Part shown: in pieces, positions 57,539-64,000 of the stretch
How positions within the stretch are numbered: position 1 is the stretch's first letter
Layout of the letters: each line of letters begins with the position of its first letter
Source of the DNA: Neoluteolibacter marinus
GTDB lineage: Bacteria; Verrucomicrobiota; Verrucomicrobiia; Verrucomicrobiales; Akkermansiaceae
Length of the DNA stretch: 64,000 nt
Reading direction: 5' to 3'
NCBI RefSeq assembly: GCF_014904755.1
Contig: NZ_JACZFQ010000076.1
Span: forward strand, 1-64,000
Notes under the pieces: generated by a model
Told to the model about the DNA's origin: nothing
Database searches by the model: none
Seen by the model: only the letters and a program-made list of their open reading frames with translations
Translations under genes and position numbers: made by a program

Positions 57539-59976
57539 AGGGTGCCCTCGGTGACGCCGAGTTTTTCGAGCGCCTTGACGTTGTCGAGCAAGGTGACCGC
57601 GTCGGTCTTGCCGGCGATGAAATCCTGGTAGGCGGTGATGGTGCGCAGCGCGCCGAGGTCGTCCTCGTCGAGAAGCTCGATGCGGAATTTCGCGAGGCCT
57701 GTGTCGCGGAGCTCGTCGTAGAAGCGGGCACCGGTCTGGGCGCGGCCGTTGAAAAGGGTGTTGCGGCAGCCGACGTCCGCCATCAGCCGGTGCATCTGGC
57801 CGACCCGGTCGCGGAGGTGGACGACGTGGCTTTCGCAGGGCCGGCCGCAGTCCTTGTAGGTGGTGCCCTTGCTCAGGAAGGTGCAGAACACGCAGTGCTC
57901 CATGTGAAACATCGGCATGTGCTGGTGGAGCGTGAGCTCAAACCATTCCGGCGGGGCGCCATGGAGCAGGTCGAGGACCTGGCCGATGTTGAGGTCGTAG
58001 GAGACGGTGAGGCGGTCGAGCTTCGCGTGCTCCCTGAGGAGGCGGGCGGTGATCGGGTTGGCGACGTTGAGCGAGAAGTCGCCGGTCTTGAGGAGTTCGC
58101 CACGATCCTTGTAGTAGTCGAGCGCCGCGAGGTTGCGGAGCAGCACGCCGCCGGGTTCGGCGCGCTCGATCAACTTGAGGTAGCCGTTTTCCCCGGGCTT
58201 GAGGATCCGCGGCGTGGCGAGGGACATCGTGGACGGCGACGACGCGGCGAGGGCAACGGCTTCCTTGTAGCGGCGGGGGTCCTCGAAGTCGCAGTGAATG
58301 ACGGCGACCCCGCGGTCGAGGGCGGCCTCGACCTGCGGCAGGGTGCGGCAGAGGACGGACAATTGCGGATCTTCGACCGGGGGGGCGGGAACGGGGGGAA
58401 GGAGATCCGTGACGGTGACGCGGCTGGCACCGCGGTTCGCGGCCGGAGCCGGCGCTTCTTCCTGCAGGAGGTCGACCAGGGCGCGGCGCAGCCGGTTGAG
58501 TTCGGACAGGGCGAGGTGACATTCGCCCTCGACCCGGAAGTCGATGGCGCCGAGTTCGAACGGCGTGTCGCCGAGCCGGCCGAACTGGGCGCGCAGGGTT
58601 TCCTCCGAAAGCGCGTGCTTCGAGGCCGGGGCCAGCGGCGTTTCGCTGCGCACCTCGCAACCGCAGGTGGCCACCACCAGCGCTTCGCCGGGATTGCCGG
58701 TGACGGTGAGATCGAGCCGTTGCTTGAGCTCCCGGAGCTTGGCGGTTTGCCAGAAGCGGCGGATGTCCGACTCGAGCCTTTCGTCGGAGGTCTTGTAGAT
58801 CGTGTGGCCGGGTTTGATCCGGGAGAAGTTGATGCCGCTGTAGGTGCGGTGGAAGACGATGCGCTCGCCCTCGATTTTCCAGATTTTGGCGCCCTGCTCG
58901 AGGTCGCGGTTTTCGCCGGCGTCGAAGACCACGCCGTCGCCGGGCTTGAGCGGGACCTCGGTGCGGCCGGTGAGTTCGATCCAGGTGCCGCCACAGGCGG
59001 CGATGGTGCCGAGCAGGGGGCCGCGCTTCTTGCCGAAGCGGCCGTGGGTGAGATAGGGGTGATTGGTTCCCCCGAGCCAGCCGGTGGTGAGGCCGCGGGA
59101 GAAGGTCATCTCCAGCTCGTAGCGGTCGGACGAGGTGACGGGGTCGGTGCCCTTGCCGGTCGCGGCGTCGAGAGCCTTGCGGTAGACGCGGGTAACCGCG
59201 GCGACGTATTCGGGAGTCTTGAGCCGGCCCTCGATCTTGAACGATTTCACGCCCGCCTCGACGAGGCCGGGGATCATGTCGACGGCGGCGAGGTCCTGCG
59301 GGCTGAGCAGGTAGCGGTGCTCGCCGAGGTCCTGGATTTCTCCGTCGACGACGATCTCGTAGGGCATGCGGCAGGCCTGGGCGCACTCACCGCGGTTGGC
59401 GGAGCGCTGGCCGAGCGACTCGCTGGTCAGGCACTGGCCGGAATAAGCGACGCAGAGGGCACCGTGGACGAAGACCTCGAGGGGCGTGTGCGGGTCGGCA
59501 AGCGATTGGAACCTCCCGATCTCCTTCAGCGAGAGCTCGCGGGCGAGGACGGCGCGTTCGAGGGGGAAGAGGGACTCGATGAAGCGCAGGCCCTCGGGGG
59601 AGGTGATGGTCATCTGCGTCGAGGCGTGGAGCTCGACTCCCGGGGCGATTTCGCGGGCCATCTTCGCCAGTCCGAGGTCCTGGATGATGAGGGCGTCGAC
59701 ACCGGCGGCGGCGATGTTCCTAAGCTGCTGCGCGGCCGCTTCGAGCTCGCCGGTGAAGATCAGGGTGTTCATCGCCACGAAGCCCTTCACGCCGTGCTTG
59801 TGGAGGAATTCCATCAGCTCCGGCAGATCGTCCTCGGTGAAGTTGTCGGCGCGCAGGCGGGCGTTGAATTTCGGCATGCCGAAGTAGATCGCGTCGGCTC
59901 CCGCGGCGACGGCGGCACGGGCGCAGTCCCAGTTGCCGGCGGGGCTGAGAAGTTCGGGCGTGAGGTCGGTGGCCAT
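57532..59976 (-). CDS. U32-family peptidase-like protein (RlhA/TrhP-type)
   Basis: 814 residues from ATG 59976. The N-terminal TIM-barrel has ELLSPAGNWDCARAAVAAGADAIYFG, and the U32 signature region reads SLGQRSANRGECAQACRMPYEI. The Cys of RGECxQAC are thought to hold an iron-sulfur cluster. The middle part has the DUF3656-like region. The C-terminus has MEHCVFCTFLSKGTTYKDCGRPC, extra Cys likely for a metal or cluster. Relatives (RlhA, TrhP) introduce hydroxyl groups in 23S rRNA or tRNA using prephenate-derived chemistry; older names call them collagenases. The RNA target here cannot be decided. The family assignment is firm. Confidence 0.9.
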   Translation of the reverse strand: MATDLTPELLSPAGNWDCARAAVAAGADAIYFGMPKFNARLRADNFTEDDLPELMEFLHKHGVKGFVAMNTLIFTGELEAAAQQLRNIAAAGVDALIIQDLGLAKMAREIAPGVELHASTQMTITSPEGLRFIESLFPLERAVLARELSLKEIGRFQSLADPHTPLEVFVHGALCVAYSGQCLTSESLGQRSANRGECAQACRMPYEIVVDGEIQDLGEHRYLLSPQDLAAVDMIPGLVEAGVKSFKIEGRLKTPEYVAAVTRVYRKALDAATGKGTDPVTSSDRYELEMTFSRGLTTGWLGGTNHPYLTHGRFGKKRGPLLGTIAACGGTWIELTGRTEVPLKPGDGVVFDAGENRDLEQGAKIWKIEGERIVFHRTYSGINFSRIKPGHTIYKTSDERLESDIRRFWQTAKLRELKQRLDLTVTGNPGEALVVATCGCEVRSETPLAPASKHALSEETLRAQFGRLGDTPFELGAIDFRVEGECHLALSELNRLRRALVDLLQEEAPAPAANRGASRVTVTDLLPPVPAPPVEDPQLSVLCRTLPQVEAALDRGVAVIHCDFEDPRRYKEAVALAASSPSTMSLATPRILKPGENGYLKLIERAEPGGVLLRNLAALDYYKDRGELLKTGDFSLNVANPITARLLREHAKLDRLTVSYDLNIGQVLDLLHGAPPEWFELTLHQHMPMFHMEHCVFCTFLSKGTTYKDCGRPCESHVVHLRDRVGQMHRLMADVGCRNTLFNGRAQTGARFYDELRDTGLAKFRIELLDEDDLGALRTITAYQDFIAGKTDAVTLLDNVKALEKLGVTEGTLA

Positions 59977-60057
59977 GCGGATGGGGACGGATGCCACGAA
60001 TTTCCGGCTTTGGGAAGGGCGGGGATGGGGGTGGTAAGCCGGGGCTATGAAGATTTC

Positions 60058-60096
60058 ACCGCGGAGGCGCGGAGGTCGCGGAGGGACGCGGAGAGG
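60058..60096. repeat. GCGGAGG-type short tandem repeat
   Basis: Four imperfect units (GCGGAGGC, GCGGAGGTC, GCGGAGGGAC, GCGGAGAGG) follow TTTCACC. This resembles the CACCGCAGAGGCGCAGAG-type repeats widely seen between genes in several bacterial phyla. An 18-codon reading frame runs through it (60047-60103) and its stop overlaps an ATG of the next gene. Confidence 0.6.
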
Positions 60097-60144
60097 ATTG
60101 TGATGACGGAAGGTGGCGCGGGCGGGGTTTCCGGGAAGACGGCG

Positions 60145-60558
60145 ATGAAGAGATCTACTTTCAGATGGTTGGCGGGGGTTTCGATCGGAGCGCCCATGGT
60201 GTTCGCGGGGGGCTGGGTGATGCTCCGTCCTACAAGCACCGAGCACTTGAAATCGCATCGAGTGGAGGCGGATTTTCATGCGCTCGGGTCCGCGCTTAAG
60301 TCCTACGTGATCAACGCGAAAGTGCCACCCACGACCGAACAGGGACTCCAGGCCCTTGTCACGAAGCCGACAGCGGCTCCGGTTCCAAAGAGCTGGATGC
60401 AGATGATGAAGAACGTTCCGCAGGACCCATGGATGAAGGAATACCGCTACCTGAGATTTTCCGCGACGCTCGCGCACTATCGATTCGAGCTGCGAAGCGC
60501 GGGTCCGGACGGACTGTTTGGGAATGCGGACGACCTCGCCAAGTTGTTCGAGCGGTAG
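60145..60558 (+). CDS. GspG-like C-domain protein without a prepilin N-terminus
   Basis: 137 residues from ATG 60145, preceded by a GGGAAG ribosome site; ATG 60103 is an in-frame alternative. The N-terminus is an ordinary signal anchor (FRWLAGVSIGAPMVFAGGWVML) with no GFTLIE-type prepilin motif. The rest matches the C-terminal domain of type II secretion major pseudopilin GspG: PPTTEQGLQALVTKPT, QDPWMKEYRYL, and FELRSAGPDGLFGNADDL, which includes the calcium-binding loop. A stand-alone GspG domain fixed by a signal anchor may be a regulator or a relic; no other secretion gene is nearby. Confidence 0.8.
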   Translation: MKRSTFRWLAGVSIGAPMVFAGGWVMLRPTSTEHLKSHRVEADFHALGSALKSYVINAKVPPTTEQGLQALVTKPTAAPVPKSWMQMMKNVPQDPWMKEYRYLRFSATLAHYRFELRSAGPDGLFGNADDLAKLFER

Positions 60559-60631
60559 TCGTAATGCCAGGAAGCCGAGCCGGAGGAAACCGCTCGACAC
60601 CCGCGAGGCGGCTTTCGTTGCATGGTTGACG

Positions 60632-61636
60632 ATGAAAAGAACCCAAGTCGTGCGGTCGCTGGCCGCGCTCATCGCTTGTGCCGGTCTGGCGGGATGCGGA
60701 GGAAAGAAGAAGGATGCGCTGTCGCTGGCCTTCGTGACCAATGGCGTCGCGTCGTTCTGGGACATCGCCAAGGCCGGGGCGGAAAAGGCGGGCGAGGAGA
60801 TCGGCGCGGAGGTGACGGTGCTGATGCCGTCGAAGGGCGTGGTCGAGCAGAAGCAGATGATCGAGGACCTGCTGATCCGCGGGATCGACGGCCTGGCGGT
60901 GAGCCCGATCGATGCCGACAACCAGGTCGAGGTGCTCGACAAGGCCGCGGACACCACGAAGTTCATGACGGTTGATTCCGACGCGCCGAAGTCGAAGCGC
61001 CGGCTCTACCTGGGGATGGACAACTACAAGGCCGGGCGGATGTGCGGGCAGCTGGTGAAGGAGGCCCTGCCGGACGGTGGCACGGTGATGATTTTCGTCG
61101 GCCGGCTGGAACAGGACAATGCCAAGGGCCGCCGCCAGGGGGTGATCGACGAGCTGATGGGCCGCAGCGAGGATTCCAGCCGCTTCGATCCGCCGGGCGA
61201 GGTGGTGAAGAACGACAAGTATCAGATCCTCGGCACCTTGACCGACCAGTTCGACCGCGCGCAGGGCAAGGCGCTGGTCGACGACACGCTGTCCCGCTAC
61301 CCCGACCTCGGCTGTGCGGTCGGGTTGTTCGTCTACAATCCGCCGCTGATCCTCGAGTCGCTGGAGCGAGCGGGCAAGCTGGGCCAGGTCAAGGTGGTGG
61401 GCTTCGACGAGGCGGAGGAAACCTTGCAGGCGATCACCGAGGGCACGGTGCAGGGCACGGTGGTGCAGAATCCCTTCGAGTACGGCTACCGGTCGATCCA
61501 GATCCTTTCCAAGTGGGCGAAGGGCGACGAGTCGGTGATCCCGGCGGACGGGTTCATCGACATCCCGGCGCGGATCATCCGCAAGGACGACGCGGCGGCC
61601 TTCGCCGCGGACCTGAAGGCGAAGCTCGGGCGTTGA
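60632..61636 (+). CDS. Ribose-type ABC transporter substrate-binding lipoprotein
   Basis: 334 residues from ATG 60632. Lipobox LAGC (C22) and a Peripla_BP_4-type fold: LSLAFVTNGVASFWDIAKAGAEKAGEEIGA, LLIRGIDGLAVSPIDADNQ, and GFDEAEETLQAITEGTVQGTVVQNPFEYGY. Binding proteins of this group take up ribose, xylose, allose, autoinducer-2 or similar; the sugar is unknown. It is first in an operon with the ATPase four bases downstream and the permease after that. Confidence 0.92.
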   Translation: MKRTQVVRSLAALIACAGLAGCGGKKKDALSLAFVTNGVASFWDIAKAGAEKAGEEIGAEVTVLMPSKGVVEQKQMIEDLLIRGIDGLAVSPIDADNQVEVLDKAADTTKFMTVDSDAPKSKRRLYLGMDNYKAGRMCGQLVKEALPDGGTVMIFVGRLEQDNAKGRRQGVIDELMGRSEDSSRFDPPGEVVKNDKYQILGTLTDQFDRAQGKALVDDTLSRYPDLGCAVGLFVYNPPLILESLERAGKLGQVKVVGFDEAEETLQAITEGTVQGTVVQNPFEYGYRSIQILSKWAKGDESVIPADGFIDIPARIIRKDDAAAFAADLKAKLGR

Positions 61637-61639
61637 TCC

Positions 61640-63139
61640 ATGCGGCTGCTGGAGGCATCGGGCATCGGCAAGCGCTACTCCGGGGTGAGGGCGCTGGGCG
61701 GCGTCGATCTCACGCTGGAGCGCGGCGAGGTGCTGGCGCTGATCGGTGAGAACGGGGCCGGCAAGAGCACCTTGATGAAGATCCTCGCCGGGGTGCAGGA
61801 GGCCGACGAGGGGGAGATCCGGATCGACGGAAAGCCGGTGCGCTTCCGCTCGGTGGCGGACGCGATGGACGCGGGGATCGCGCTGATCCACCAGGAGTTG
61901 AACCTGGCGCCGAACCTCGACGCGGCATCGAACATCTTCCTCGGCCGCGAGCCGCGGAAGTTCGGCCTCATCGATGAAACCCGGATGCGCCGGGAGGCGG
62001 CGGGCTTCCTGGAGATGGCGGGGCTGGCGATGGATCCGGCGGCCGGGCTGGAAGGGCTTTCGACGGGGAAGCTGCAGCAGGTGGAGATCGCCAAGGCGCT
62101 GTCGGTCGACGCGCGGATCCTGATCATGGACGAGCCGACCTCGTCCTTGTCACAGGCGGAGACCGAGGTGCTGTTCGGCGTGATCCGCTCTCTGAAGTCC
62201 CGCGGGGTGGCGGTGATCTACATTTCCCACCGCCTCGGCGAGGTGACGGAGCTGGCGGACCGGGTCAGCGTGTTGCGCGACGGGGCGAATGCGGGCGAGC
62301 TCGCGCGCGGCGAGGTCGACCGCGAGCGGATGATCCGGCTGATGGTCGGCCGCGACCTGTCGGAATTCTATCCGGGCCATGCCGGGGTGCCCGGCGAAGT
62401 GCTGCTGGAGGTGGAAAAACTAAGAACCTCGTACTGGCCGGACCACGAGGTCAGTTTCCGGGTGCGGGCCGGGGAGGTGGTCGGGGTGGCAGGGCTGGTC
62501 GGCGCGGGCCGCAGCGAGTTGCTGCGGTGCCTGTTCGGGATCGACCGGCCGCTGGCAGGCGTGATCCGGGTGCGCGGGGTGGAATTCGAACCGGAGAACC
62601 CGCGGCGGGCGATCGCGGCCGGGCTGGCGCTGGTGCCGGAGGACCGCAAGACCCAGGGACTGGTGCTGGAAATGGGCGTGCCGGACAACCTGGCGCTGGC
62701 GTCGTTGTGGCGCGACCGGCGGCGCGGCGGGTGGGTCAACGAAGCGGCCGTCGATGAGCTCGAGCGGCGGATGGGCGAGGCGATGCGGATCAAGGCGGCG
62801 CCGGGGCAGGCGGTGGGACTGCTTTCCGGGGGCAACCAGCAGAAGGTCGCCTTCGGCAAGTGGCTGGCGATGGAGCCGGCGGTGCTGTTGCTGGACGAAC
62901 CGACCCGCGGCGTCGACGTCGGCGCCAAGCGCGAGATCCACACCCTGATGGCGGGGCTGGCGGAACGGGGCAAGGCGGTGCTTTTCGTCTCCAGCGACCT
63001 GGAGGAAGTCCTCGGCATGGCCGACCGGGTGCTGGTGATGCACGAAGGGCGGCTGGCGGGCGAACTGGACCGCGGCGAGGCGAGCGAGGAATCGGTGATG
63101 CGGTTGGCGACGGGCACGAAAGACTTTGAAGCGGCATGA
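61640..63139 (+). CDS. Sugar ABC transporter ATPase (RbsA/MglA-type, two NBDs)
   Basis: 499 residues with two nucleotide-binding domains. NBD1: GENGAGKST, LSTGKLQQVEIAKAL, LIMDEPTSSLS. NBD2: GLVGAGRSEL (naturally divergent Walker A), LSGGNQQKVAFGKWL, LLLDEPTRGVDVG. This is the standard RbsA arrangement and length. It powers import with the permease encoded next; its stop overlaps the permease start (ATGA). Confidence 0.95.
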   Translation: MRLLEASGIGKRYSGVRALGGVDLTLERGEVLALIGENGAGKSTLMKILAGVQEADEGEIRIDGKPVRFRSVADAMDAGIALIHQELNLAPNLDAASNIFLGREPRKFGLIDETRMRREAAGFLEMAGLAMDPAAGLEGLSTGKLQQVEIAKALSVDARILIMDEPTSSLSQAETEVLFGVIRSLKSRGVAVIYISHRLGEVTELADRVSVLRDGANAGELARGEVDRERMIRLMVGRDLSEFYPGHAGVPGEVLLEVEKLRTSYWPDHEVSFRVRAGEVVGVAGLVGAGRSELLRCLFGIDRPLAGVIRVRGVEFEPENPRRAIAAGLALVPEDRKTQGLVLEMGVPDNLALASLWRDRRRGGWVNEAAVDELERRMGEAMRIKAAPGQAVGLLSGGNQQKVAFGKWLAMEPAVLLLDEPTRGVDVGAKREIHTLMAGLAERGKAVLFVSSDLEEVLGMADRVLVMHEGRLAGELDRGEASEESVMRLATGTKDFEAA

Positions 63140-64000
63140 AGAAGACCCTGGGAATCCTGCTGTTGTTGATTCTGACCTGCGTGGTCACGGCGCTGTCGAG
63201 CGATGCGTTCCTGAACGGCGCGAACGTCGAGAACCTGATCCGGCGGATCGGGCTCTACGGCCTGCTGGGGGTCGCGGTTTCCTTCGTGATCGTCACCGGC
63301 GGGATCGACCTGTCGATCGGGTCGATTGTCTGCCTGACCGGCTGCGGCCTGCCGTGGCTGGTGGCGAAGGTGGGCTGGGATCCGGCGCTGGCGCTGCCGC
63401 TGTTGCTGGGTGGTGCGGTGGTGATCGGGCTGATCCACGGGCTGCTGGTGACGAAGCTGAAACTGCAACCTTTCGTGGTCACACTGTGCGGCCTGCTCGT
63501 CTACCGGGGAATGATGCGCGGCCTGACCGGCGACCAGTCGCTGGGTTTCGGCAACGGCTTCAAGGCGCTGCGCTTCGCGGGAGCGGGCAAGCTCGAGCTG
63601 GCCGGAGGCTTCGGGATCCCGATGCCCTTCGTGATCCTGATGGTGGTGGCGGTGCTGGCGGCGGTGTTTTTCAATAAGACCGTGTGGGGCCGGCACCTGC
63701 GTGCGCTCGGAAACAACGAGGAGGCGGCGCGTTTCAGCGGGGTGGCGACCGACCGCCTGGTGATCGCGTCGTACGTGATCTGTTCGCTGCTTTCCGCGGT
63801 GGCCGGGATGTTGTTCGTGATGGACGTGAACTCCGCGCAACCGAGCGACTTCGGCAGCTTTTACGAGCTCTACGCCATCGCCGCGGCGGTGCTGGGCGGT
63901 TGCAGCCTGCGCGGCGGCCGGGCCGCGGTGGCGGGCGTGCTGGTCGGGGCGGCGCTGATGCAGGTGCTGAGGAACATGATCGTGCTGGTCTTCCCGCGGC
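63136..64000 (+). CDS. Sugar ABC transporter permease (RbsC-type), 3' end outside the window
   Basis: Starts at ATG 63136 inside the ATPase stop and stays open to the window end (288 codons visible). Family features are SFVIVTGGIDLSIGSIVCLTG after helix 2, the cytoplasmic coupling segment WGRHLRALGNNEEAARFSGV, and helices with the YAIAAAVLGGCSLRGGRA motif. The full protein should be about 310-330 residues, so only the last helix or so is missing. Completes a ribose-type importer. Confidence 0.93.
   Translation, partial: MKKTLGILLLLILTCVVTALSSDAFLNGANVENLIRRIGLYGLLGVAVSFVIVTGGIDLSIGSIVCLTGCGLPWLVAKVGWDPALALPLLLGGAVVIGLIHGLLVTKLKLQPFVVTLCGLLVYRGMMRGLTGDQSLGFGNGFKALRFAGAGKLELAGGFGIPMPFVILMVVAVLAAVFFNKTVWGRHLRALGNNEEAARFSGVATDRLVIASYVICSLLSAVAGMLFVMDVNSAQPSDFGSFYELYAIAAAVLGGCSLRGGRAAVAGVLVGAALMQVLRNMIVLVFPR

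Noticed and set aside
57790-60060. Long plus-strand frame opposite the U32 gene
   Set aside because: Composition is typical of an antisense shadow (Ala/Gly/Glu/Val rich) with no motifs; only its 3' end, the GspG-like protein from 60145, is real.

Overview
The window is 64 kb of GC-rich, densely coding bacterial DNA that reads as Verrucomicrobiota, most likely a Luteolibacter- or Haloferula-like member of the Verrucomicrobiales. This is inference from gene content: a Verru_Chthon cassette A-type protein, several SHD1-like secreted proteins, a DUF5650-type repeat surface protein, two Tat-exported Gfo/Idh/MocA oxidoreductases, a vWA/DUF3520 protein, and a C-terminal 'YRIE..LNGW...FYRI' module common in verrucomicrobial secreted proteins. 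No rRNA, tRNA, CRISPR array, insertion sequence or phage gene was recognised. No gene-free stretch exceeds about 210 bases.

Layout. 1-10451: a vWA protein cut by the window edge and a 2297-residue, twin-ectodomain membrane protein; the signal region of the latter carries an in-frame 111-bp inverted-repeat element. 10525-13494 (minus): an SHD1-like secreted protein, then the fur / small ORF / argH operon. 13587-18617: lipoprotein, STAS protein, SpoIIE-type phosphatase, grpE, dnaJ, rsmE. 18675-24307: a modular CAP-domain exoprotein, mutM, a HlyIII-like membrane protein, and a divergent DinB-like/HxlR pair. 24322-28843: a DUF5650-type repeat protein whose promoter and first ~43 codons are a diverged duplicate of the 5' end of asnS, which follows intact. 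28936-34432: Verru_Chthon A-like pilin-related giant, a periplasmic protein and a MocA-type oxidoreductase. 34437-38996: GreA/B-like factor, ArsC/Spx-like protein, vanadium haloperoxidase-like protein and a Tat-exported unknown. 39072-42692: pgi, apt, amtB. 42775-46977: ccsA-hemA-hemC-cobA/hemD, all overlapping. 47072-52715: second MocA-type protein, degenerate zf-TFIIB protein, membrane protein, RRM protein, lone ABC ATPase, metY. 52876-57499: secreted SHD1 proteins, a tandem retropepsin-like protease, YjbR, a 25-residue membrane peptide, a trypsin-like protease and a VOC protein. 57532-64000: U32 peptidase-like enzyme, GspG-like C-domain protein, and a ribose-type ABC importer (binding lipoprotein, ATPase, permease cut by the window end).

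How it fits together. Housekeeping blocks (tetrapyrrole synthesis, chaperones, purine salvage, glycolysis) alternate with large envelope proteins. The most unusual signals are structural: the asnS promoter/start duplication feeding a surface-protein gene; a palindromic element absorbed into a signal-peptide region; a GGAGCGCCG-type inverted repeat found only at convergent gene ends (three of three copies); and a recurring TTGC-16/17 nt-hexamer-6 to 8 nt-start arrangement that would give nearly leaderless mRNAs.
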